A stretch of DNA of 64,000 nt, taken from assembly GCF_045062745.1 (NCBI RefSeq), contig NZ_JBJGED010000001.1, positions 310,001-374,000 on the forward strand. The letters run 5' to 3'. The notes under the pieces were generated by a model. It was not told where the DNA came from and ran no database searches. It saw only the letters and a list, made by a program, of their open reading frames with translations. How positions within the stretch are numbered: the first letter of the stretch is position 1; every line of letters begins with the position of its first letter. Both the position numbers and the translations under genes were made by a program. Source of the stretch: Paenibacillus_AA sp045062745 (GTDB lineage Bacteria; Bacillota; Bacilli; Paenibacillales; NBRC-103111). This document shows positions 27,006 through 37,182 of this stretch, in pieces.

Positions 27006-30000
27006 TTATGCCGACTGTCCCTCCTGGACGTCATTGCCGCTGTCTTGCTGCAAGTACTCGATTTCATCCAACAGCAGTTCGGCGAAGGCCGAATCGATTT
27101 TCTTGCCGGATTGGGCCCGAATTTCGTTAGCAAGTGCCTTCAGGTGATTCCCCGCTTTGTCGGGATCCCCGGACTGCGCCGCTTTCACCTTTTGCAGCAG
27201 GCTGCCCAGGATGCCGGGATTCGTGATCTTGCCGGCGTCCCCGCCCGCTTGGATCAGCTCGTCGAGGTGGTTCAGGTCCGTGGCGATCTCAAGAATGAAC
27301 TGGATTTCGCTTCGATTGCCCGCCTGGTCCCATGCAATAGCTTGAACTGTGTGATTCCCGTGTCCCAAGGCGAAGGGTTCCAACTGGAGCGGGTTACCCA
27401 CCGGAGCGCCATCCAGCGTTAATTGGATTTCCTTCACACCGCTGAGGTTGTCGGTAGCAAGCACAGGAAGCGACACCGCCTCATACGGGAAGACGGTGAT
27501 TCGTCCAGGGGACTGGATCACCGGCCCCGTACGGTCGATCGCAATGACCAGCGTCCGGGACGCTTCGGTATTGCCGGCCTTATCGACCGACCGGTATTCC
27601 ACCGTGTTGCTCCCTTCCGCACTTACGGTGAATTGGCCTTCGTCAGCTTTCTTCCAATCGCCCCCATTGATGCGGTACTGCGATTCTTTCACGCCGATCC
27701 CGGTGCCGTCCGTTGCCGTTAAGGTCACGTTCACGTTGTTCCGGTTATAGCGGCCCTCCCCGCTCACACCGTCCGTCGCCGCTTGCGTCACCGGCGCTTC
27801 AATATCGGTAGTGATGCGGCCATCGGCTACATAATGGATCGGTGCGGTAAGGCTCTTGACGAAATGAACGGTCCCTTCGATATCTTCCGGCCCTTGGACG
27901 ACATTGCGGCCGTATTGGCTGATCCGCTTGTATTTATCGGTCGTCTGATTGTACATGAAATTGTTTACCGTAAGCGAATAAATGGCGGTCGGGTTAATTT
28001 TCTCCCCATTGTCGAGCATCAGATTGACGATTCGGTTCGTCGTCTTATCCCACGAATAACGGGCTCCCGCGATGAACGAGTCCGGTCCATATTGTGGGCT
28101 GATCATCGCGTTAAGAATTTCCTCGAATTGGGCCCCGGTGATGTCCACCTTGACCAGCGTATTGGCGAACGGCTGAATATTGAACAGCTCTCCCCATGTA
28201 ACCGGACCGACATCCAGGTTGTCCCGGACACCCCCGCCGTTCATGAGAGCGAAGTCGCTCTTCATTTCGTATTTCATCCCGTCCGCAATCAGATTGCCAA
28301 GCGCGTTGTCGCCCAAAATGTCCTTGGTCGGATACCCCTTCGTGAGAGGAAGCTCATTCGTGCCTACAACCGCATTGACTTTGGGCGCCACCATGTCCTG
28401 ATACTTTTGCAAAATCGCCCCGACTTCCGGATCCGGCGTGATGCCCGATTGGATGACATCGACGATCTCCGCGGATTTGCGGACGACGTCGTGGGTGACA
28501 GGGTCGATATCCAGGTCGATATCCACGATCGCATCGCCATATTCCCACGCTTGAACGATCAGCTTGTTGTCTACCGTCCCATTTAGCTTCACATGATTAT
28601 GCGCGGCATAAATCACGTCTACAGCATCGTTCACGCGGTTCGCCATGTCGGCGATTTCGCCCGTCACGACGGTTCCGTTCTGGTCGCCCGGCACGTGAGC
28701 GAGGACGACAATCGCTTCTACGCCCTGTGCTTGCAGCTCAGGCACATATTTGTTCACCGCTGCGGCTTCGTCGGTGAAGCGGACGTTCGTGATGCCGCTT
28801 GGCATTACGATGCTCGGGGTAGCGGTCGTGACGACGCCAATGAAGCCGATTTTTTGCCCGCCTACCTCTTGAATGCTATAAGGAGGGAGCACCAGCTTGC
28901 CCGTATCTTTGTACTCCACATTCGCTGCTGCCACAGGGAACTTCATCCCTTGGTAGTTCTTCGTGCCGTTCGGGTGGTCGCCGCCTTCGATCAGCCGCAG
29001 CATCTCGTCGACGCCTTCGTCGAACTCATGATTACCGAGTGTACCGACGTCGAAGCCGAGTGCGTTCATGATCTCGACGGTAGGCTCATCCTGTAGTAAG
29101 GCCGACACCGGCGAGCTGCCGCCGACCATGTCGCCGGAATGCATCAGCAGCGTGTTCGGGTTCGTCGCTTCGCGCTGGCGCAAGTACGCGGCGAAATAAT
29201 CCGCGCGGCCGAATGTCATCCCCGGACGCTTCGGGTCCGTGGCGGTCACATCGATTTTGCCGTGCAGGTCGTTCATCCCCAGCAGCTGCACCTTCACATT
29301 CCCCTGCGGTTCGGTTCCTAGGGGCGTGTAGCCGTTAGCTTTCGCCTCTTCCTCCGAGGCAAAGAAGACGCGGGCCTCTACGGGAACATCCGCCCACTTG
29401 TCCGGAGCGACGAACGTTTTCGTATAGAAATCTCCTACATACCGAAGGAGACCCTTGCCCTGCTCCCGCGCCCGGAAGACGAACGGCAGCTCCTGCAGCG
29501 GATTCGTCTCGCTCCAGATGCCGCGCTTCGCGTCATGGGCTTCCTTGACCGCCCGCGAATAAGTCTCGTAATCGTTGCCGATCGGCCATATGAAGTAAGA
29601 TACGGCATAGCCTTGCTTGACCATCTCCACATTGACGTTCATGCCGTCGGAGCGGCGGATCACTTGCGCCAGCAGGCGGCCGTAATCATCGGTCGCTTCC
29701 TCGCCTACTCGAAGCGTAATCTCGTCGCCGGCCTTCAGCAGCGTGTTGATATAAGCTTTGGCCGCTAGACCGTGGTCCATCTGGTTCTGGTCGGCCTCCG
29801 TTACGACCTTATGGTACGTCTCCGGCGTGTCGATGTTGACGAACCGCACGGTGTCGGCCCCCAGTACCGGCACGGTCAGGTGAATCGTATCCCCGTCCAC
29901 GACACTGGCGACCGTGGAGGCATAATCCCCGGCAGCCTGCGGAGCCGGAGGCTGAGGATTCGACAAGACGAGATCGGCGGATTTCCTCGGAAGCAGCTGG

Positions 30001-30992
30001 TAGCTGTTATATTGGCTGAGCACGCCCGTAATGTCATACCACTTGCCCGTTTGAAGCTGGCTGACGTCCAGCGCCTCTTCCATGACGCGCAGAGTGATTC
30101 CATGGAACGCTGCATCAATCAGTGAAATATTATAACCACCGCCTGCCGGAGTCGCCGGAATGTCCTTGATGTAGCCGCTTAGCTTCACCAGTTGGCCTTC
30201 TAGCAATTCCGCCTGATAGGTGTCCCCCGTCACCGTAGCGATCGTGGTCGCTTTGGGGGCCGGCAACGGTTGGCCGGAAGCCAGCTTCACGATGCCGTTC
30301 GCCGCAGGAGCGATCTCCGCCAGTCCCCGGTAATCCTGGATCACGCCGGTTACTTTGACTTGGTCGCCTTCCCGAAGATCCGTCGGTACGGTGTCGAACA
30401 AGTTGATCCCGCCGGTCGCATCCTGGATATACGTGGACAGCTTGCCGCCTCCGATGGCGGCATTATCCGCCGTCACGACGCCGGTTACGATAACCGTCTG
30501 TCCCAGCTTCTTTTTGGCTTCCGCAATAGACAGTTCCGTCGGCGTCGGATTCGGATTCCCCGAGCCGTCCTTCACGATCGCCGTCGGGCTTTTGAGCCCC
30601 GGTGCCGTGAAGTAGGCCGTAAGCGTACCGGTTACGCGGATTTTGGCGCCGATCAAGCTGGGGTTCGTCTTCAAGCCGAACGCAGCTTGATAAGCCGGTG
30701 TAATCTGCACCGGCAGGATCTTGGACGGCGACCTCTCTAGCGGGTCGTCCGCCAGAGCCAAGTTCGTATCGCCCGAGAACGGCGCGTTAAAGTTGTACGA
30801 TTTGTTGCCCACCGTGTGCCCAACGATATAGCCTTCTACTGTTGCTGTACCCGTATTGTTCGCAATGGCCTCGGCTACCGTTATGGTTCCGGATTCCGCG
30901 CTCGCAACGTGTGCAAACACGGGAACAACCGATGTTACCATTAGGATCGACAGCATCAACAATAAGGCAAATCTACTAAAATTCGTCTTCAT
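27006..30992 (-). CDS. yhcR: YhcR-like secreted nuclease / 5'-nucleotidase with FIMAH tail
   Basis: 1328 residues from the ATG at 30992 after GGGGAGGGA, with a signal peptide (LLLMLSILMVTSVVPVFAHVASA). OB-fold/DUF6359-type modules fill about 36-345. A thermonuclease domain follows at about 362-490 (VVDGDTIHL, VRFVNIDTPE, DDYGRLLAQV). The metallophosphoesterase has NDLHGK at about 572, GDMVGGS, LGNHEFDEG at about 654 and AHNH at about 797, then the 5'-nucleotidase C-domain. An OmpL47 Ig-like domain (1074-1154) and a FIMAH domain (last about 90) replace the sortase signal known from B. subtilis YhcR. It likely degrades extracellular nucleic acid to nucleosides and phosphate. Confidence 0.88.
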   Translation of the reverse strand: MKTNFSRFALLLMLSILMVTSVVPVFAHVASAESGTITVAEAIANNTGTATVEGYIVGHTVGNKSYNFNAPFSGDTNLALADDPLERSPSKILPVQITPAYQAAFGLKTNPSLIGAKIRVTGTLTAYFTAPGLKSPTAIVKDGSGNPNPTPTELSIAEAKKKLGQTVIVTGVVTADNAAIGGGKLSTYIQDATGGINLFDTVPTDLREGDQVKVTGVIQDYRGLAEIAPAANGIVKLASGQPLPAPKATTIATVTGDTYQAELLEGQLVKLSGYIKDIPATPAGGGYNISLIDAAFHGITLRVMEEALDVSQLQTGKWYDITGVLSQYNSYQLLPRKSADLVLSNPQPPAPQAAGDYASTVASVVDGDTIHLTVPVLGADTVRFVNIDTPETYHKVVTEADQNQMDHGLAAKAYINTLLKAGDEITLRVGEEATDDYGRLLAQVIRRSDGMNVNVEMVKQGYAVSYFIWPIGNDYETYSRAVKEAHDAKRGIWSETNPLQELPFVFRAREQGKGLLRYVGDFYTKTFVAPDKWADVPVEARVFFASEEEAKANGYTPLGTEPQGNVKVQLLGMNDLHGKIDVTATDPKRPGMTFGRADYFAAYLRQREATNPNTLLMHSGDMVGGSSPVSALLQDEPTVEIMNALGFDVGTLGNHEFDEGVDEMLRLIEGGDHPNGTKNYQGMKFPVAAANVEYKDTGKLVLPPYSIQEVGGQKIGFIGVVTTATPSIVMPSGITNVRFTDEAAAVNKYVPELQAQGVEAIVVLAHVPGDQNGTVVTGEIADMANRVNDAVDVIYAAHNHVKLNGTVDNKLIVQAWEYGDAIVDIDLDIDPVTHDVVRKSAEIVDVIQSGITPDPEVGAILQKYQDMVAPKVNAVVGTNELPLTKGYPTKDILGDNALGNLIADGMKYEMKSDFALMNGGGVRDNLDVGPVTWGELFNIQPFANTLVKVDITGAQFEEILNAMISPQYGPDSFIAGARYSWDKTTNRIVNLMLDNGEKINPTAIYSLTVNNFMYNQTTDKYKRISQYGRNVVQGPEDIEGTVHFVKSLTAPIHYVADGRITTDIEAPVTQAATDGVSGEGRYNRNNVNVTLTATDGTGIGVKESQYRINGGDWKKADEGQFTVSAEGSNTVEYRSVDKAGNTEASRTLVIAIDRTGPVIQSPGRITVFPYEAVSLPVLATDNLSGVKEIQLTLDGAPVGNPLQLEPFALGHGNHTVQAIAWDQAGNRSEIQFILEIATDLNHLDELIQAGGDAGKITNPGILGSLLQKVKAAQSGDPDKAGNHLKALANEIRAQSGKKIDSAFAELLLDEIEYLQQDSGNDVQEGQSA

Positions 30993-31099
30993 ATTCCCTC
31001 CCCTAAAATGTGGCTTCAAAATTATAATAGGGGGCATTTGTTAAATGACCCCCTACTCTATGTTAAGTTTCTATTACAAATTGATTGCGTTCATAGAAT

Positions 31100-31128
31100 A
31101 GAGGCCGCCGATTCAATCGGCAGCCTCT
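31100..31128 (-). terminator. Hairpin after the second solute-binding protein gene
   Basis: AGAGGC-x-GCCGAT pairs with ATCGGC-x-GCCTCT around a 3-nt loop; the following sequence is AT-rich but not a clean T-run. Confidence 0.7.
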
Positions 31129-31143
31129 GGCTTACGTATACGC

Positions 31144-32679
31144 TTATTTAATCGCGGCTTCGTCCAGATATTGCAGCCACTGCTTTTTATACTCGGCCTG
31201 GATTTTGTCTAACCCGGCCGCCTTGGCTTTCTCCATGAACAGCTTCAAGCCGCCTTCCACATCGTCTACGAGACCCATTTCCAGCGGTGCGAGATACTGC
31301 TTGGCCACTTGCTCCAGAGCGGCTCTCTCCGCCTGATACGCCGTATAGTCTTCGGCGAAGCCGGAATAAATATCGGGCTTGGCGATCTTGTCGAGCTGCG
31401 CGAAAATTTCCTTGACGCCGTCATAGCCTTTGTCGAACAGCATATACTCGGGATTTCTCCACGACCAGCCGTTCATCGCTTCGCGCGGGAACCCGTTCGA
31501 TTTGCTGTCCCCGATCATCTGGTAATAGCCGTTGTCGACCTTGTAGTTGACCCCTTCGATGCCGTATTCGGTGAGCTGATTGTACTGCTTGTCGGTCACC
31601 AGCTTCTCGTAGAAGGCCAGGGCCCGCTCCGGATTCTCGCTGCTCTTCGGAATGGCGAATCCGTTGCCGATCGGAGAGACCGGGGTCGCGTAACCCTTGA
31701 TGAACGGGAACGGCGAGTAGGCCAGCTTCCAGTCCGGATGCGCCGCTTGCGTCTTCGTGTTCATATCGTTGAACATCGACGGATTATGCGAGAACAGCGC
31801 CGCGGACTTGCCGTTGATGACCAGATTGTTGCCCAACTCTTTTTCATTGAGCACGTTTTTGGACCAGAAGCCTTTATCCGCCCAGCTCTTCGCTACTTTC
31901 AATCCTTCCAGATGGGCCGGAGATCCCCAATATGCGGTCATCTCGCGAGGCTTGCTGTAGGAGGCGGTCATCCCGTACGGGAACGATCCGGCGGGATCGA
32001 CGGTCAACTCCATATAGTTGCGCATATTGAAGCCCGATGCGAGCGGGAATAAGTCGGGAACGTTTTTCTTGATACCGTCCAAATACGTCTCGAAGGTCGC
32101 GATCGATACGGGCTTAGGCAGATTGAACTTCTGCCTGAGATCTTCCCGGTAAATAAATCCTCCGGTCGTATATTCTTTGTACGTCGAAGGCACCGTATAG
32201 ATTTTACCGTCGATCTTGGCCGAACTCCACATATCCTTCGGCACGAAGCTGTTCAGCTTCGGCGCCACCTTGGGCAGCAGCTCGTCCAGCGGCAGGAACG
32301 CCCCCTTCTTCGCATACTGCTGGTAGCCGAACCAATTCGCCGTGTAGATCAGATCGATAGGCTGGCCGGAAGTCAGCAGCAGCTTATACTTGGTCGTGTT
32401 GTCGGTCCACGCTATATAATTGAATTTCACGGTGGCGTTCAAATCTTTCAATGTAAGCTCGTTGATTTTCGCTTCGATGACCGACAAATCTTTGGGCGGG
32501 TCCCCCAGCATATAAAACTGCAATTCTACCTTTTTGGAAATGTCCAGGCCTGGGGGCGAGCTTGCGGTACTCGTGTTGCTTGCCGTGTCCTTCGTCTTGC
32601 CGGCACATCCGGCGATCATAACGACAACCAGCGCCATGACGACCGATCGCGACAACATACGGATGGTCTTGCTTCTCAT
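31144..32679 (-). CDS. Extracellular solute-binding lipoprotein of a second sugar ABC importer
   Basis: 511 residues. The ATG at 32679 follows AGGGAGG. The signal ends VVVMIAGC (lipobox) with a Ser/Thr-rich tether, then a family 1 binding protein (KYKLLLTSGQPIDLIYTANWFGYQQYAKKGAFLPLDELLP in short pieces; AIPKSSENPERALAFYEKLV). It is the third gene of a permease-permease-binding protein operon, 86 nt after the last permease. Ligand unknown; the divergent AraC-type sensor probably controls it. Confidence 0.92.
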   Translation of the reverse strand: MRSKTIRMLSRSVVMALVVVMIAGCAGKTKDTASNTSTASSPPGLDISKKVELQFYMLGDPPKDLSVIEAKINELTLKDLNATVKFNYIAWTDNTTKYKLLLTSGQPIDLIYTANWFGYQQYAKKGAFLPLDELLPKVAPKLNSFVPKDMWSSAKIDGKIYTVPSTYKEYTTGGFIYREDLRQKFNLPKPVSIATFETYLDGIKKNVPDLFPLASGFNMRNYMELTVDPAGSFPYGMTASYSKPREMTAYWGSPAHLEGLKVAKSWADKGFWSKNVLNEKELGNNLVINGKSAALFSHNPSMFNDMNTKTQAAHPDWKLAYSPFPFIKGYATPVSPIGNGFAIPKSSENPERALAFYEKLVTDKQYNQLTEYGIEGVNYKVDNGYYQMIGDSKSNGFPREAMNGWSWRNPEYMLFDKGYDGVKEIFAQLDKIAKPDIYSGFAEDYTAYQAERAALEQVAKQYLAPLEMGLVDDVEGGLKLFMEKAKAAGLDKIQAEYKKQWLQYLDEAAIK

Positions 32680-32764
32680 GTGAATCGAATCCTCCCTTTG
32701 CTCTCCTAAAGTTTATCATACTATGTTAACCGGCGGGCTGCGGAACACATGTACCGCGCCAGGT

Positions 32765-33658
32765 TTAACCTTTGACCGCGCCAATCGTCAAGCCTTTGAC
32801 GAAATACCGCTGCACGAACGGATAGAGGAACAGGATCGGCCCCGTTACGATAAGCGACATGGACAGCTTCGTCGACTCCATCGGGATATCGCCCGACAGC
32901 GTGACCCCGGAGCTCACCCCAAGATCGGCCAGGAAGGACATCGTGTTAATAATGTTGTACAGATAAAACTGCAGCTCGTATTTGTCGGGATCATTGATGA
33001 ACAGCGATGACAAAAACCAGCCGTTCCAATACCCGAGCGCCATGAACAGGCCGACCGTGGCGAGGCCCGACGTAGCTAGGGGAAGCACGATACGGTAGTA
33101 AATTTTAAAATCGTTCGCTCCGTCGATTTTGGCGGATTCGATGACCTCGTCGGGAATCGTCGCCTTGATGAAGCTTCTCATCAAGATGATCAGGAACGGC
33201 GAAGCCAAGCCTGGAAGGATGAGCGCCGCGTACGTGTCGGTCAGTTTCAGGTAAGAGGTCATCAGAATGTACCACGGTACGAGTCCCCCGCTGAACAGCG
33301 TCGTGAAGTAAATGTAAAACATGAATTTGTTGCGGTATTTGAAATCCCGCCGCTGCAGGACGTACCCGGCCATCGTCGTCATGAACAGCCCGATCGACGT
33401 GCCGACCGCCGTCACGAACGTTGTAACGCCATACGCCTTCAGGATCGGCTCGGACGAAGCGAATATCGTTTTATAGCCGGCGAGCGAGAATTGGGTGGGG
33501 ATCAGCCGATAGCCGTCCCGGACGATGGATTCGTTCAGCGTCAAGGACCCCGACAGAATGAGCAAAAACGGAAACAGACACACTAGCGCGGCGAGCGTGA
33601 CGACGGTGTAGGCGAACACGCTAAAGGCGACGGATTTCTCGGCAGCTTTCACATTCAT
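32765..33658 (-). CDS. Carbohydrate ABC transporter permease (LplC-like), second importer
   Basis: 297 residues; the ATG at 33658 is 7 nt after AGGAGG. Six membrane helices, the EAA loop (ESAKIDGANDFKIYYRIVLP) and the C-terminus FVKGLTIGAVKG mark the LplC class. It is 21 nt after its partner permease. Confidence 0.93.
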   Translation of the reverse strand: MNVKAAEKSVAFSVFAYTVVTLAALVCLFPFLLILSGSLTLNESIVRDGYRLIPTQFSLAGYKTIFASSEPILKAYGVTTFVTAVGTSIGLFMTTMAGYVLQRRDFKYRNKFMFYIYFTTLFSGGLVPWYILMTSYLKLTDTYAALILPGLASPFLIILMRSFIKATIPDEVIESAKIDGANDFKIYYRIVLPLATSGLATVGLFMALGYWNGWFLSSLFINDPDKYELQFYLYNIINTMSFLADLGVSSGVTLSGDIPMESTKLSMSLIVTGPILFLYPFVQRYFVKGLTIGAVKG

Positions 33659-33678
33659 AATCAAACCTCCTGAGCCGG

Positions 33679-34599
33679 TTAAAACAAGGCGTAATCTTCA
33701 TTGATTTTCTTGATCGCATAGTTGACGGTCACGATCAGCACGAAGCCGAAGATGGACTGGTACAGTCCCGCCGCGGTCGCCATGCCGATATCGAACGTTT
33801 CCTTAAGCGACCGGAACACATACGTATCGATGATGTCGGTGCTCCCGAACAGCAAGCCGTTGTTCCCGATGAGCTGGTAGAACAAATCGAATTGGCCTTT
33901 CATGATGCTGCCGAGGGAGAACAGAAGCAGCAGCACGAACGTCGGCTTCAGCATCGGGACCGTAATGTACCAAATTCTCTGAAACAGACGGGCTCCGTCG
34001 ATACGGGCGGCTTCGTAATACTCGTCGCTGATGCCGGTAATGGAAGCGAGATAAATAATCATGCTGTAGCCGATGTGCTTCCACAGGTAGAACACGACGA
34101 GCAGGATGACCCAGACCCAGGGCGTGTTGTAAAAGTTGAACGGCTCCAGGCCGAGCGACTTCAAAAACGTATTCACAAAGCCGGTTTCGTAATTGAACAT
34201 GTTGTACGAGATGGCGCTCAGCAGGACGAACGACACGAAATAGGGCAAAAACAAAACGGATTGCGCTATTTTTTTGAAAAGCTTCCCGTGGATCTCGCTA
34301 AGCAGGATCGCCAAGACGATCGCGAGCACATTCTTAAAAAAGATAAAGGCCACGTTGTAGCCGATCGTATTGAGCGTGAGCTCCACGAGCTTGCCGGATT
34401 TCCACAAAAAGGCGAAGTTGTCCAGCCCGACAAAAGGGCTTCCGAACAGCCCCCCGCGAAAATCGAAGCGCGTAAACGCAAAATAAATCCCGACCATCGG
34501 CACGTAAGAATTGATGAGAAAAAACAAAAGGGTCGGCAATAACATCAGAAACATAAGCTTGTTTTTGTTCAGTTCATTCCAAAATCCTCGTCTAGGCAC
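33679..34599 (-). CDS. Carbohydrate ABC transporter permease (LplB-like), second importer
   Basis: 306 residues from a GTG at 34599 with GGGAGGAA 8 nt upstream. It has six membrane helices, the LLPTLLFFLINSYVPM entry and the EAA loop (EAARIDGARLFQRIWYITVP). First gene of the operon; no ATPase is encoded nearby, as usual for this family served by a shared ATPase. Confidence 0.93.
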   Translation of the reverse strand: MPRRGFWNELNKNKLMFLMLLPTLLFFLINSYVPMVGIYFAFTRFDFRGGLFGSPFVGLDNFAFLWKSGKLVELTLNTIGYNVAFIFFKNVLAIVLAILLSEIHGKLFKKIAQSVLFLPYFVSFVLLSAISYNMFNYETGFVNTFLKSLGLEPFNFYNTPWVWVILLVVFYLWKHIGYSMIIYLASITGISDEYYEAARIDGARLFQRIWYITVPMLKPTFVLLLLFSLGSIMKGQFDLFYQLIGNNGLLFGSTDIIDTYVFRSLKETFDIGMATAAGLYQSIFGFVLIVTVNYAIKKINEDYALF

Positions 34600-34867
34600 G
34601 TATTCCGTTCCTCCCTGGCTGCAAACTGGGTAGTCGGCTGGTCCGACCTACCTGCCACCCGCTCCCTATCGTAGGGGAAGTCGAGTTGCAAATAAACTCC
34701 ACATTGCATCACAAAGATGAAGGATTCGCCGTATGTGCACTTGCACCGAGAGTGAACAATTCGTACTCGAATGCTGTTTTTCTACTTTTTCACGGCCCCT
34801 ATGGCATCGCGGCGGCGGGTAAGCTATACTTTGTGGAAATGACCGCCGGCGAAAGGATGAGCAGGGA

Positions 34868-37105
34868 GTGAACCCGAGCGAGAACAGGAAGTTATACAAA
34901 AACATTTTGATCAGCCTAGCCGTCAGTATCGCGCTTACTCTGCTGATCTCTTCCGCGCTGCTCATTATGAATTTCGAAAGCATCGCCATCCGGCAAGTGT
35001 CCCGGTCCGATCTGAACTCTCTGAAGCAAGCAAGCCAGGAAGCGGCCAAAATGACGGATACGGCCAAGACGCTGTCGTTTCAAATTTACGGGGACTTGAC
35101 GATCTCCAAGCTGGTCTTTTTCCCGAACCCCGACATCTACGACGTCACGCTCGCCATGCAGCAATTGAACAACTACCGTCTGTCGATGCCGTTTATCGAA
35201 TCGATCTACGTGTACAATGCGAGCTCCGGGATGTACTACATCAGCTCGAACACGTTCCGCAACGGGAGCCAGACGGAGAAGGAATTGGACGACCGGGGGA
35301 TTGTGGACATCCTCCATAACCTCAAGGAATATCGCCCGTATTATCCGATCCCAAGGACGTATACGATCGGAGACGGGAAACAAGTGAGCAGCTATTCCTA
35401 CCTGTCCTACGACATGCTCGAGAAGAAGACGAGCGCGGCCGTCGTAGTCAATATAGCCGAATCCTGGGTCAATCAGGACTATGGCGGCTTAAGTCGAGCC
35501 GGCTCCGGCGCCAAGACGTTCATTATGAACGAACAAGGCATCCTGCATTCCCGCAGCGGGAGCGATCCGATGCTGACCGACTACTCGGGCAAAGGTTATA
35601 TCCGCAACATACTCGAAAACGGTGCCGACTCCGACTATTTCGTGGACACGGTGGACGGCGTCAAGTCGCTCGTCTCTTACACGGCTCCGGATGCGCTGGG
35701 CTGGAGGTATGTGCGGACAACGCCATATGGGGAGATTACCCGCGAGATCACCAGGATGAGGACGAAGACGATCACCTTCAGCTTAGCGGTGCTGCTGTTC
35801 GGATTGCTGCTGTCCGTGGCCGCTACCCGCAAGCTGTACGGTCCGATCGATAAAGTACTGAACCGATTGAAAGCGCTTGAGACCGAACGAAGGAATAACC
35901 AGCACATCGTGAAGCAGCATTTTCTAAGCAACATCTTGCTGCGCAGGGAAGTGTACAGCCCGGAGGCGCTGCAGCACAAATTGATCCAATTCGGCTCGCC
36001 CATCCGAGTGGATCATCATGCCCGGTTGATCTTGTTCAAAATGGACCGTTTCGCGGAGTGCGCCGAGCAGTACCGGGACCACATCAAGCTGGTCAAATAC
36101 GCGATCATGAACATTTGCACCGAGATCAGCGCCTCTGCGTTTCACGCGGAAGGCGTCGACATTGGGGATGACCGGGTGCTGCTCTTGCTCGCCAGCGACG
36201 ATCCGCGGCGTATTTCCGATCCCGAGGCTCTGGAACGCATGCTTCATTCGATACAGGAAGCGGTACGGGATCATCTCCGTATCTCGCTTTCCGTGACCGT
36301 AAGCCCGGTCCGACCTTCTGTCGACCAAATTATCCTGCTGTACAACCAGGTCAAGGAGGCTTCGCTGCACCGGCTGTTCTATGGGCACGGCTGCCTCTTG
36401 TGGTCCGACGAGATCATGAAGCTGAAGCAGAAGGACTATGCCTTCCCGGTTCATCGGGAGAAGCAGCTGGTCGATTGCTTGATGACGGGGAAAAGCGAGG
36501 AAGCCAAAAGCATTTACTCGGAGATGGTGCGGGCTACAGCGGAATACCCGTACAGCGTCGTACAGTTGACCATCTCCCATCTGACCTTCACCGTGATCAA
36601 CGTCGTCAATACGATCCGGAAGAATAACGCCGTTGCCGTCGAAGCCGATTTCGATTCCGCCCTATCCTCGCTGAACCAAGTGGAAGTGATAGAGGAAATC
36701 ACGGGGCAATTTTTCGGGATTTTCGATCGGCTGAGCAAGCAGCTGGAGGAGAAGCGAAGCTCGAAGCAAGAGGATTTGATCAAACGAATTAATGAGATTA
36801 TCGAGCGGGAATACGCCAACCCGAACCTCTGTCTGAACTCGATCGCGGACGAGCTCGACATGTCGCCGATCTACATTAGCCGGCTCTACAAGCAGCTGAC
36901 TTTCTTCGCGCTGACGGACGTGATTCAAGAGGTGCGCATGAACAAATCGAAGCAGCTGCTCCTGGAATCCGATTATTCCGTAGCGGATATCGCCAGGCTG
37001 ATCGGATTCACGAACAGCTCGTACTTTTACCGCATGTTCAAAAAGAGCAACGGCGTCACCCCGAACGATTACCGCAAGCAAGCCCCGCGTACGGAGACGA
37101 GCTGA
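34868..37105 (+). CDS. Membrane-bound AraC-family transcriptional regulator, divergent from the second importer
   Basis: 745 residues from a GTG with AAAGGA about 12 nt upstream. Membrane helices lie at about 15-37 (ISLAVSIALTLLISSALLIM) and 301-322 (FSLAVLLFGLLLSVAATRK), with a cache-like extracellular region between them. The AraC double helix-turn-helix is C-terminal (LNSIADELDMSPIYISRLYK; VADIARLIGFTNSSYFYRMF). Same build as the sensor at 11300-13516. The divergent arrangement with the permease operon suggests that it senses the transported sugar or a precursor and activates uptake. Confidence 0.88.
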   Translation: MNPSENRKLYKNILISLAVSIALTLLISSALLIMNFESIAIRQVSRSDLNSLKQASQEAAKMTDTAKTLSFQIYGDLTISKLVFFPNPDIYDVTLAMQQLNNYRLSMPFIESIYVYNASSGMYYISSNTFRNGSQTEKELDDRGIVDILHNLKEYRPYYPIPRTYTIGDGKQVSSYSYLSYDMLEKKTSAAVVVNIAESWVNQDYGGLSRAGSGAKTFIMNEQGILHSRSGSDPMLTDYSGKGYIRNILENGADSDYFVDTVDGVKSLVSYTAPDALGWRYVRTTPYGEITREITRMRTKTITFSLAVLLFGLLLSVAATRKLYGPIDKVLNRLKALETERRNNQHIVKQHFLSNILLRREVYSPEALQHKLIQFGSPIRVDHHARLILFKMDRFAECAEQYRDHIKLVKYAIMNICTEISASAFHAEGVDIGDDRVLLLLASDDPRRISDPEALERMLHSIQEAVRDHLRISLSVTVSPVRPSVDQIILLYNQVKEASLHRLFYGHGCLLWSDEIMKLKQKDYAFPVHREKQLVDCLMTGKSEEAKSIYSEMVRATAEYPYSVVQLTISHLTFTVINVVNTIRKNNAVAVEADFDSALSSLNQVEVIEEITGQFFGIFDRLSKQLEEKRSSKQEDLIKRINEIIEREYANPNLCLNSIADELDMSPIYISRLYKQLTFFALTDVIQEVRMNKSKQLLLESDYSVADIARLIGFTNSSYFYRMFKKSNGVTPNDYRKQAPRTETS

Positions 37106-37122
37106 TCATGAGGAAACATAAC

Positions 37123-37163
37123 GAAGAGGGTCTTTCGCTTGAGCCAAGCAAAAGACCCTCTTC
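37123..37163. terminator. Bidirectional intrinsic terminator between convergent genes
   Basis: GAAGAGGGTCTTT and AAAGACCCTCTTC, with inner GCTTG/CAAGC, form an almost perfect 18-bp stem between the AraC-type and MocR genes. Confidence 0.85.
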
Positions 37164-37182
37164 AAGTACTCTTACTATAGAA

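Noticed and set aside
31084..31100. Sequence resembling the cre site (ATGAACGCAATCAA) upstream of the YhcR-like gene
   Set aside because: Two bases are missing from the core spacing of the consensus.
34686..34871. 61-codon frame ending at the AraC-type GTG start
   Set aside because: No ribosome site, no similarity, and it lies in the divergent promoter region.
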